64,000 bases of DNA from Ectocarpus siliculosus (taxonomy: Eukaryota; Sar; Phaeophyceae; Ectocarpales; Ectocarpaceae), in the NCBI GenBank assembly GCA_000310025.1, contig FN649748.1:2183428-2247427 (forward strand), read 5' to 3'. Numbering within the stretch: position 1 is the stretch's first letter; each line of letters opens with the position of its first letter. The notes beneath the pieces are model-generated. The model searched no databases, was not told the origin of the DNA, and saw only the letters and a list, made by a program, of their open reading frames with translations. A program made the translations under genes and the position numbers. This document shows, piece by piece, positions 37,101 to 47,700 of the stretch.

Positions 37101-37829
37101 TTTTTTAGTCATGTTTCTGAGGCGCCATATGGGTATTGACTTTCAACATGGACGAATTTTCCGGTGTTCTTGCTTAGCGTCAACCATGTAGATTTCCAGA
37201 TCCGTAGCATTGCCACGTTTCACTTTGTTCAATTCTTCCACCTGCGGTGTCTTGTGCACGCCCGCCTCCTGCCTACGTTTGACAGGGTGCTCAAGAGCCT
37301 AGCCAAGCACATGCCTTTCGAGCTCGCGGCGGGACTCAACGGGACATTTTGGGTGGACTCAGGTAAGAAGCTTATGTTCCGTAATGGTATCTAAGAAATG
37401 AGGCTGGTTCTCAATAACCCCTCCTCTTCCCGTAGACGGCAGTGTAAACGGTAGTGTTCGAGAGGTGAGGAATACTGTTTTTAGGTTCTGTATTTTGTGC
37501 AAAACAGCAAATAGAAAGTGGTCCATTCACGTTAGTTTTGAAGTAAAGACGAATAGCTCGCAATCACGATTCAGGTCATGCTAGAAGTTGATATTCGAGA
37601 CCTGAAAAGCGTGTGCGAGCTACATGGTCGCGTATCTTGCAATCCTGCGCGCCCGGTACAATAGTCACCTTGCTTTTTGCACTCGTTGCTCGCAGGTTCA
37701 GAGGCACACACGATCGTGATCTGCAACGCCATCCTTAACTCGGAGGTAATGACGGATGCCCAGACGGACGCCATGGTAGATCGACTGGCGAAGCACATGA
37801 AGAAGGGGCTCGCGGCAATGGATACATGA
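34158..37829 (+). CDS. EXOSC3: Exosome complex component RRP40 (EXOSC3), complete, 6 exons
   Basis: RRP40 is one of three S1/KH cap subunits of the RNA exosome, which processes and degrades RNA 3' to 5' in nucleus and cytoplasm. Exons 34158-34720, 34987-35053, 36295-36364, 36782-36905, 37286-37362 and 37696-37829 join in phase to 344 aa. Human RRP40 has 275 aa; the extra length is an N-terminal acidic Ser/Ala-rich extension (about residues 1-95). Conserved blocks are LGPGLVQ, YWVESNGRRYGARVEDQVLG (N-terminal domain), SYKVNIFG, LEFDGASKRSKPNLR, LVFCRVAAVNKDMETEL (S1 domain), FGELRGG, CSLLLSKSLTKPDC, and the atypical KH segment PFELAAGLNGTFWV. Human RRP40 has GMNGRIWV there, so Arg is replaced by Thr. 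It ends KKGLAAMDT. Confidence 0.95.
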
Positions 37830-39140
37830 CTGAGGCAGCTTCCCTCAGTTTCTTGGGGAGGCGTGCAGCGCTTGATAAGTTTGGTTTGTGGGTCTTATGT
37901 AGGGGCATCGAGGAAGGCTTTGTGATTTCCTATGCATGTCATCGCTCATGATTCGAGGACATCTTCCTCCACGTGTTCGAGAGCTTTGGAGGAGGTGGGA
38001 GGGTAGCTGTTACCCCCGACGTTGCGCTCGCTTGTGTCGGCTCTTCGGCTACCGGTTCGTTTTTCTGAATCGTGGCGTGCCAGCTCGAATGACATTGATT
38101 TTTCAGCGGACTGTTGTCCCTCTTGTCTGCTTGCAGGAGCGCCTCGTAATCGCCTAGTTTTCGGATATTGTGTGGTCCATTAGCGCAATAGCCTATCTCA
38201 GAATATAAAAGAGTCATTCTAACGTCGAGTTTGTCCCTCCGTGCCGCGGTTGGGAAGCATATGCTTGTTCATAATCCCGTTGTTGAGCAAATCCAGTTTG
38301 TACATAGCAGCTTCATTTCTTTCCGTCGCGAACAGCGCGTGGGATATTGTGGCAGTCGTTGTGTGCCTAACGAGGTGTCATACGCAATTTGAGCACAAGA
38401 TTGCCGAGTTGTGTTTGCACATGTGTGTGTGCACACGATTCAAAGAAGAACAACCTGCTGTCACGGTGTCGGTATACGCATCCACGGACTCATGCGCATC
38501 AGCACGTCAGGAAAGGCTCGGCCGTACAACTCGATCGACGTTGGTCTACACAAATTGAATCCGGAGTGAAGCCGAGTAAAAGTACCGTGTTGTTTGTAGG
38601 GCTTTGTTCGACAGAGGGCACAAGCGTGCCAGCGCCACACTCTCAAGCACCCGGCAACACCCTGGCACTTGACTCTCCTGTGATGCAACATAGTCAGTTT
38701 TGTCTTTTATTGGAAAAACGCCGCCAGCGGGGAACTGCTCGGTGTACGAAGTACCACGAAACAGCTGGTACGAAGAACGATGGTGAGATCTCCGACATCG
38801 ATCTCCGTCATCGATCTCCGACATGCACCCGCCCTTGGGGGGAGATCCAGAGCAGCAAGCACTGCGCGGTTCTCTCTTCCTCTCGGTGCAGAACCGGATG
38901 CATTGCTTATTGCCACTTGTCTTTTCGTTGCGTGGTCCTCTCAATCACACGGTGCTGTTGTGGTTGCTGGAAGGAACTCCACATCGTGTTTTTTGGCAAG
39001 GCGGCGGAATCTCCGTAGAAGCGGCGGATTGGCAGCTTGGGCGGATGCGGAGGTGGACACATTTCACAAGAGGGCCACTTACTTTATCGCATCGCTACCG
39101 CCACTACTGCCGTTGCCCAGCCACGCTGGAGAGAGGGGAA
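37830..39140. other. Intergenic region between RRP40 and MDP-1
   Basis: About 1.3 kb with no supported gene. It should hold the RRP40 3' end and the MDP-1 promoter. A small direct repeat of GATCTCCG(A/T)CAT units lies at about 38788-38826. Confidence 0.5.
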
Positions 39141-42037
39141 ATGGCAGAAAAGGCGGAAAAGGAAGCTGTTCCAAAGCTAGTGGTGTTTGATTGCGATATG
39201 TGCCTGTGGTGAGTCGGTCATGTTATTCCGCTGCGGACGGATGTCATGGGTGTCCTGGATAACGGCGTTTCGAGAGGAGAGTATTGCTCCGCGCTACCGA
39301 GTGCACGTTTGCACGCTCATTCGCACGACGACCTCTCGATCTCTGCGGGGGAGGGCACATGCATTGAGACCATGTCGGTTCCCGATGGTACCTCACCACC
39401 AAGTCGCCTTTCATTCGGGTATCATGGCGTGGGTCCTTCAACGCTGCTGTCGTGCAGTCGACTGAGTTTCGCACATGGGTCACTACCACATCGCTCAGCC
39501 CTGTTGCGTGTTTCCTGGTTACAGTAGATGTCGTGCTACACCCACTGATAGAGTGGCCGCATCATACGGCTCTCGTTGTGTTGTTTCTCTGTTTGCATAT
39601 TCGCCGACGAATTTGCAAGCCTACAATTTCAGCGTACAGCAGTAGTACCACAGCAGTAGTATCATCTTGCGCTCTGTTGTACTTCGTCCTTCGAAACCTC
39701 TACTTGAACAGCAGTAGTTGATCGCAGCGGATATACGTGTTCGCCTTTGAGACTCGACGAAAATGCTCTTGTGTCGGGTAAGAACGAACGTGAGCAGCGG
39801 TGTAATTTTGACAGGCAGGATCGAGACAAATGGCAGCCACCCCAAAGAGAAGCGAAACAGCAGAAGTATGCATAGTCGTGTGTACAGCAGTGTGGACTCC
39901 TCTACGTGATGGAACTACAGTACTACAGTACAAGACAGCCGGTGCCTCATCTCTCCGATGCAAGACATGCCTCTGAACGCACGGCCAGCTCACCAATGCG
40001 TTGCTTCCCTACCGGATAGTGAAAGATTATTCACTTCAACACAAAATGGTCGCCTCCCTCTCCACCAGGGAACCCGAAATGTTCGAGCTCCAACAGTCCC
40101 CGACCCGATTGGACGAGGCAACAAACTCGGTCGTGGCCGGCACTGACCGCGTCAGGCTTTTCAAAGGCGCGGAGCAGGCCCTTCTGGAGTTGAGCACACA
40201 GGATAGGTTCTCCGACACCCGGGTCGCGGTGGCGTCATCGACGTCCCGGAAGAAGTCGGCCATGGCATGCCTTCGGCTGTTTCAGGTATAGTAACAGGAG
40301 GCAATCATCGTGCTGCGCGCGCTCTGGTTGCCACGTGGTGTCTACACGTCGTTGCGAATGCGTTGGAAAGGGAGGCCTGGCTGAAGACACGACCACAGAC
40401 CCAAGATGTGATGTTGTCTCGTTTAGCGGCTTTCACAGTGATCATGCCAACATGTGGTCGTCGGATCGTTGCATTCCCTGCAATGGCAGCCGGGAAGATC
40501 GGGCGTTGACATATGTATTTACAGTGTTGCCGCCGGGACGTTTGTTGGCAATGCGCGTGATTCGTCACCAAGGTAAAGGTTTTTGAAGTGTTTGGTTTTC
40601 ATGTCAAATGGTTTGTCGCGTCGCAAAACGAAGAGTATGTGGCCCTCTTGGAGTGGCCAATCCTTCAAACACACCGAGCCTTTTATTGTCCGGTCGGTGA
40701 CCAAAACGTGCATTCAGGGATGTTCGCGCGTGATTGGAGTCGGTATACTTACTACTACGCATTTTTCGCTTTTCGGAGTGGGTTCATCATGAGAGCACCC
40801 CGCGTCATCAAGGGGTCGGGCAAGTCAAGACGATAAAGCGTTGGTTCATCAACCTTTGCTAAGCTTCTGGGCAAGGAGAAACTCGCTCGTTTACTGTGGG
40901 GTACACTACTTGGAGTGCGGCGCAAAATGTGGAGGTTGTCATGCCTAGAGTTTTTCTTGGGGACCTCTGCCGATGCGGTTCTCAGCGTGCCTCCGCACTC
41001 GCTGACGTGATTGGTGACTGGGTGACACCTCCCGTATCTTCCAGCTCCGCTCACCCCCGTCGTTTCACCAACTCGCTCTCGTGTCCCCCACCCTCGACAT
41101 CGGCCGACCCGCCGTTCCCGACGTCTGCAGGTATCCCCTGGGGTCACGGCCAACGACGTGCTCTCGTACCGAGAGATCTACCCGGACAACAAGGGGACGC
41201 ACTTCAAGAGCCTACGAAAGGCGTCCGGGATCGCCTACGAGGACATGCTGTTCTTCGACGATTGCAACTGGGGTGACAACTGCAGGGACGTTGAGTGGGC
41301 GTGCCCCGGAGTGGTGACGACCAAGACGCCGAACGGCTTGACGCCGGAGAAGTGGGCAGAGGTGAGTGGGTCAGTCGTACGATCTGTATTTTTCCGTCCC
41401 TGTGTTGCGTTTGATTTCATGTCGACTGCGGGGCTGCCGGGGTAGAACTTGGTGCGTCTGGGCGCGACAAAAGATGCAACAAGGCTCTCGCTAGCCCGTT
41501 CGCTGTGGCTGTATTCGTGTATGCGTGGTTACCAGGGCAGCACACACCCGTGGGTTGGTATGGTACGCCAGTGCCACGCAACCGGACCAGAAAAAAGTGT
41601 ACATGGTGATATGACTCGCTCAGGACCACATGAGCACGAAACGGACGTGGTGTATGAGCCTTCAGTGTACTTGGAATCCCCCAAGACCAAAATGGGTCCA
41701 CATACACGAGAAGCTACATGTAAGGCAACACGTCCTCACTGGTTTCACCTCCGCGATAAACTTTCTTGTAAATGCTGGGACTTTTTTGGGTCTCGTTCGG
41801 TACACGGACAAGGTTCGACTGCGACATCCCAGGTGAGGCACTGCGCCCTCGGTATTGCGCGTCCATGTGGTGCGTGACTCGATGACAGACCAACCCTACC
41901 TTTTTTCCCGTGGTACCGCTCTCAAGGATCGCACCGCTTGCCTATCCCTGTCCGCTGCCGCTCCTCACCCGTTCGTCTTCTCGAACGAATCTCGCTCTCG
42001 CCAGGGACTCGCCAAGTTTGCCGAAACGAAGCGATAG
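39141..42037 (+). CDS. MDP1: Magnesium-dependent phosphatase 1 (MDP-1), HAD superfamily, 4 exons
   Basis: Small HAD-family phosphatase; mammalian MDP-1 acts on protein phosphotyrosine and on glycated-protein and sugar phosphates, probably in cytosol. Exons 39141-39208, 40069-40285, 41131-41361 and 42005-42037 join in phase to 182 aa, close to the usual 160-190. HAD motif I is VFDCDMCLW with the nucleophile Asp17 and acid/base Asp19. Motif II is VASST near residues 77-81. Motif IV is LFFDD (135-139). REIYPDNKGTHFKSL carries the conserved Lys region. The usual motif I in this family is FDLDYTLW, so the Thr is Cys here. It ends FAETKR. The specific substrate cannot be read from sequence. Confidence 0.93.
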
Positions 42038-43498
42038 AGGCGCGCCTTGAGCAGAAGCAACGGAGGGGACGGGTTCTCCGTTCCCCGCCCCGTGATGACC
42101 TCGTTGTCCACGTTTTGGTAGCGTTCATCTCGATCGCACCTTCGCTCCATCGTTGTCATCTCCACCACTCATTGTCTCGTCTCGTCCAAGACGATCGCCC
42201 GCTTGGGATGAGTACTTTTACGGTAGATCGTGTGACTAGACAAACGCAGTGATGCCGCGGGTTCGAAGACAATGGTGGACATCTATTGTGTATGTGGGGC
42301 ATCATCTCACCCCAAATTTTGAAGTATGTTGATGGAAGGGCTGAAAGACGCCTACAGTGGGTGGAGGAGAGCGGGGGTTGCGCGAAATGCCGGGCACACG
42401 CTGTTGACACGAGCGGCAGGAAGTATCAGTTGAAAGTTAGTTACCCTTCCCTAACACCTCTGCAAATGCTTGATGTGCACTGCAATTTTGACAGCATTGA
42501 ATATTGCCGAACACCAGTTATGGCTTTTCCAGATTTCTTGAAGATTGCGACCTCGGTGAGTCTAGTTTACAACTGGTTGTGGCCGTGTCCTGCGTATCTG
42601 CAAGGATGCCACATTCCACTCGTGTATCGCGCTAATATTTTCTGATTTATATTTTCTCAAGTGTTGCCACGACGAAAAGTCGTTGATAGTGAGAGGTTAA
42701 ATTAGCGGAAGCACGTGCTTGTCGCAACAACTGCTTGATGATGTTTTATGTGCTCTTCGCACTCAGGAGTACAACGCACAAACCACGTTTCGATATCACG
42801 CCAGTGTACGGTACTCGCCTGCCCCCCAGTATGTGGTTGCAAATGGCGAGGTGAGACTGGCCGGCGCGAATTGGGCATGTGATATACCGGCGAGTAGCGG
42901 CGTAATGGATACCGTGTCCTGGTCTTGCCCTGGAATGGGGCCTGAAGGAATCCTCGGTGTCTCGATACGAGTCTTCCACGATTTGCTAAATAGTTCGGTG
43001 CGGGGCAGCGAGACGATGGCATGGCCGGTGCAAACCCGGCGGTGGAGATGTACAAGGACAGAATCATGCGCTTGATTGTCTTGGTGTTCTTTTGGTGGCT
43101 CTTCCCTTTTGTTTTCTTTTGCTTGTCCTCACGCGTGCAAGCGATGGACTTTGACGTTCTTTATCTATCTTGTGCGAGGTCTGACTCACTCTGGGTTATA
43201 TTTTCTCTGTTCTTGTGTAGCTTCTGCCTATTTAGTCGAGACTATCGCATTCGAATGATTTTTCTTGCCCCTTTACGTGGTCATTGATCTTTGAAAGTGT
43301 TCGGGCTGGCAGTTGGACCAGACGGCTAATAATTGAAGTACTTACGGAGATAGGGATGGGTTTTATTTTCAAGACAACCTAAAAAGCAACGACATTACCC
43401 AATGTTTAAGTTCCATCAACGGTGCTTCGTATGATAGAGATCGTTAGAGCAACAATAGAACTGTCCTACCGTTCATTATTCCATCCTCACACAACCCC

Positions 43499-43548
43499 GG
43501 TGGTCCAATGGATACAGTAGCCACAGGTTGTGGGTTGACCCACATCTA
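43499..43548 (+). pseudogene. tRNA-like fragment (truncated tRNA or SINE head)
   Basis: TGGTCCAATGG at 43501 fits an internal A-box and D-arm of the tRNA-Arg type. TTGTGGGTTGACCCACA at about 43529-43545 resembles a T-arm and B-box (GGTTCGANNCC) missing one base. The space between is too short for a normal anticodon arm, so this is not a functional tRNA. A tRNA pseudogene or tRNA-derived SINE promoter are the main options. Confidence 0.4.
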
Positions 43549-44240
43549 TCTCGGGAGCGAAAAACATGCAGCTCTGCCGCGGATATTGCGGCTATTTCGG
43601 GAGCGAGAATGCCAGCAAAAGAGAGGGAAGTCGTTGTGCCGATGATGAACGAACCCACTTGTTGTTTGGCAAGCACCGTACGGGGATGGTGGGACGACGA
43701 ATAATCCTGTTTTGTGTACGTGCCTTCTTCCTGTGTCACCCCCGCCTGGAACACCCAACCAACCCCGTCAGGCGATGAAGAACGTGTGTGTTGTGGATTT
43801 CTCACGTATTAACAACCGTAACCCCACGTACTGTGTACTGCTGTGCCTAAGTCTCCGGCAGCAGTGGTGCCGGGGAAAATAGAAAATAGTGGGCAAATCG
43901 CGGACAAAAAGCGTGCACGAAGTACGAAAAGAGACATGCAGACTCGCGCCAGGATAGGCGGGACAAGAATACGCACGGCATGTTGCAAATTGTTATGTGC
44001 ACTCTTCAAGGAGACGATTACGAGAGGAGAGCGGTCGATAATCTTGTGCCTGTAAATAAATGTACGTAAACGCACATTCAAACTCTACCATCTGGCAGCC
44101 CAAAATATATTTTCGCAAACAACACACGTCATCAGCGAACATTCAGTGTGGGTTATTACAATGCTTCCACCGCTTTGACTCAAGACGCGATCGGTAGCAG
44201 CGTGGTAGTCGCAGGCCGAGCTGCTGGATGAAACCGACTA

Positions 44241-44457
44241 CCGTATATGACACAAGATAACACACCCCCTGGACCGATTTTCAAAGCTCGATTACTCCAC
44301 GACGAAGAGGATGCATAAATGAAACAATACGTTTTCGAACAGCTCTCGACGAGACGGTTCCAACGCCGCCGTTTTCGGCGCTGTGACTCTTCCTGCTGTT
44401 GAGAAATCGAGCTTTGAAAATCGGCCAAGGGGGTGTGTTATCTTGTGTCATATACGG
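44241..44457. mobile_element. TA-flanked MITE with 53-bp terminal inverted repeats
   Basis: The left end (CCGTATATGACACAAGATAA...) and the inverted right end match over about 53 bp with only three mismatches (CTGGACCG versus CTTGGCCG). TA lies directly outside each end, at 44239-44240 and 44458-44459. At 217 bp with no coding capacity it is a typical miniature inverted-repeat element of Tc1/mariner style. It lies about 260 bp upstream of the RING ligase start codon and so within its probable promoter. Confidence 0.85.
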
Positions 44458-44714
44458 TATGTCTGCTGCTATGACGCCAACACCATCTCGGACATTCTCA
44501 TGAACAATACATATCTGTGGCGCCCCGTGCCCCCCCCCCCCTACATCCCGCTTCTCCCTTCTTGCGGCTCCCCCTGCAAGCTCTGTGTGCTGCTCCGTCT
44601 GCTTGTGCAGCAACACACGTGCCACCTGAGGTCGCTGTGTGCATGCAGTGCGGGTCAGGGTGATCCAGACGACAAGACAGGAGAGCGCACGAAAGTTCTC
44701 TACCCTGATCTGCC

Positions 44715-47700
44715 ATGAGCGGAAAGGGCAAAGGGAGGGTAAACGTGAACCCTGAGGATGGCACCATTCAAATGGAGGAAGAGGAGGAGGAGGAGGTATC
44801 AGGGTTTGAACATGACCAGCGGGGGGGAGGTGGAGCCAGTCCGCTCCCGAGAGAACAAGGCGCCGCTGCCGGGCCTGCAGCAGCGCCTATTGCAAAGACC
44901 AGCCACCCCGGCGAGGGGAAAGGAAAACAGGACGATGGCGAAGGAGATGCGGCCGGAAAGGAGGGTGAAGGTTGCGGCAGTGGGGAGGGTTCGCCGGGTG
45001 GAGATGGGCATAAGAAAGAAGAAGGGCACGAGGAGGCTGGCGCCGGGGCGCTGGGGTCAGGATCCAACAGGGAGAATGCCTCGGAGACGACGAAAAGGGC
45101 ACTGGGTGAAGAGCACCAGCCTGCGGTTAAAAGGCAGAAGAAGACGCAGAAGAAGCTGAACACGTGCTTGATCTGCCGCGAAGAGGACGACGGCCTTTCG
45201 AGGCGGTTGTTCATGACGGATTGCTGCCACCTGATCGCACAGTGAGCGTGGAGGATCTGTTTGTAACAGGATCCGTTGTGTATCTGTTGTGTATGTGTTG
45301 CGCGTTGGCGAGTCTCCTTGAACAGAAAAAGGCCTACTTACATAACATGGGCAACAGCTGTGTGGGCGTTAAGATTCGTCTTTTGTATTTATCTAGCTGG
45401 TCGCTGTGTTAGCTGCCTTCGCGGGTGTCGTCTTCGTGCCTGTGCTTTCGTGGTGGCTGTTTCGGCGTTTAGAATAACATGAAACAAATTCTTTTTAGAA
45501 AGTAAACATAACCTCACAGAAAGACTACCCGTTCGAGATATAACCTCGGTCGAAAGGGTTGTGGTGAAGTCTTTTCAGTAAGTGGATTGAAACCGACTGG
45601 AGACTGGGCTTATTTTGAGTTTGTGTAAGCCTTACCTGAGTTATCAGCGATGCCAGTTGGTGCCATGAACAAAAACTTCTGTATAATTATTTGTATCTGC
45701 TTCTCTTTGTGCTTTCGCATGAACCGCGGTGCAGGCTATGTGCATACAGCAGTCTACAGCAGTACATGCACTGCTGTCGAAAACATGTACACTGACTGGT
45801 CTCGACTGGTCTCCACACGCCCGCCCATGTCCAATCCGATTGATCTGAACGTACATAGGCGCTCAACCCGTTTGGTCGGTTTCGGGGGACGCTCTCTTCA
45901 ATATACAGGGACGTATACTTTCAGAGACGGCGCTATCTTTACCCCCACTCCGGATGGATGTCTTGTACACTTTCAGAGATTGGCGAGTCTTGGGCCCACA
46001 ACATGTTGTCACGAAGTGGTAATGCTGTTAACAAAGGTGTTGGGCGCCTCGTGCCACCCCCGAAACTTCGAGCGATTGGATGACAAGGGTCAATATTGTG
46101 CAGGGTGTAGGCCAGGCAAAAGTCGATGAAAACACACGCACCACCTACAGGGGCTTCGTTTCCTGTTTACGGTTGCCTGAGTCTACTCCCACAAGCTTGC
46201 ATTGGTAGTGCCATCGTTGAATGATGATGGCCACCTGGCTGTGGTGTCATGTGCACGACATCTGATCTGTAGAAAACAACGTTCTAAAAGCGTAGAACGA
46301 TCGTTGAACGAAGGACAGGAAACCCTGCCCGTCGTGTGGAAGATCAAGAAGTATTTTCGCAAGAAGTGAATTTTTTTCATTTTTTTGGCGCCTCGCATGA
46401 CCGCCGAAGCGAGCGACTCAAAGGCAAAGATATTGCGGTGTGTTGTTTAGGTCGGCGCGAGGACGCAAGAACTGAGAGTTTGTTGACTAATTCTGCGGGC
46501 ACGATACATGCCGCTAACTACATCCTGCTGATCATTGCACGGGCAATCAGAAGGATTTGCATTGCATGGTGCGAAAGGTCTACCATCAAACCCAATTGCT
46601 GTACGCTCCACCGCGGGTGGCCGAAGCCGTTCTGAGCTTGTCTCTGGTTTCCTCACGCGTACATTTGCAGCGGCGCTCGCAGCTAGCTAGCTACTAGCTC
46701 CAGTAGTTGTAACCAGGTGCCTTCTTGTTTGACGTTCCGAAAGAACAGCAACGGGTTTGTCCACCTCACCGAAGATCGAAGTACAACACCCAAGTGGCTG
46801 GACATTTCGCGAAGTCACAAACTGAGCCATGGATTGACAAACAATTGGTGCTCGGTATTCAAACGCGTACATGCGTATTGCATACTCGGCGTATCAAACG
46901 AAGAGGCGGCGTTGTGGTCCAGACCCAACGCAACACTTGTCTCGCTTCCCTATCTCGTTGGGCGTCATGTCGAAGTTTCTCTGCCTGCCGTTCGAGCTGT
47001 CCAATCTACACTGTAGTAGCTTATGCACCCAACTGCTTTACTCGGTTTTTTCGTGTCCACTGTTGCTGACTCTGTGTTTCTCTGTGGTCTTGCCTCGTTT
47101 GTGTCATCAGCGAGCAGTGCTTCCAAGAGTGGAAGACACACAGTTCAAGGTGCTTCGCGTGCCCGAGGAAGACTCAGACCCGCCGCAAGGATAACAGATA
47201 CCTCAGGAACACAGTGAGTAGAGAACGTTCTTGGAGCAGGCTGTGTCGCGTTGCCTGGAGTGCTAAAGTGCGATATTTTGAAACGGCGGTCACGCACCCG
47301 CTCTCCTCAACTGCTGTCGTTTCTGTTGGGTGTGGACTATTTGCCGGGTCTGTGAAGCAAAATACCCGCAATCGATGACGACAGCTGTGCGCCTAGAGCT
47401 GTCTGCAGTTGGCGACATCTCTTGGCACGAGTACTTTCGATCCCCCCACATAATCATTGCTAGCTTGTACTCTTGTTGAAAGATGGTGAAACACGCCGGG
47501 GTCTCTATCACGCGTATCATATACAATCACTGGAAAACCCAATATTTGTGTCCCCGTCGGCCAAATTGATGTAGTTGGGTACTTGGACAGGGAGTTTTTT
47601 TTATCGACCCCATTCTGTGTGATGTCGGCCCGGCGACTCCCATGTGGTGGAAATCCGTGCGGGGGGTGCAGAGATAACGGTGTCTGTGTGCCATTGTTTC

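Larger units (their letters stand above)
42038..44714. other. Intergenic region with a tRNA-like fragment and a MITE
   Basis: No supported protein gene. Open frames at 42286-42645 and 42719-43075 look partly protein-like but lack domains and splice partners. Listed separately are the tRNA-like fragment at 43499-43548 and the inverted-repeat element at 44241-44457. The decamer TCGGGAGCGA occurs twice, at about 43551 and 43598. Confidence 0.5.
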
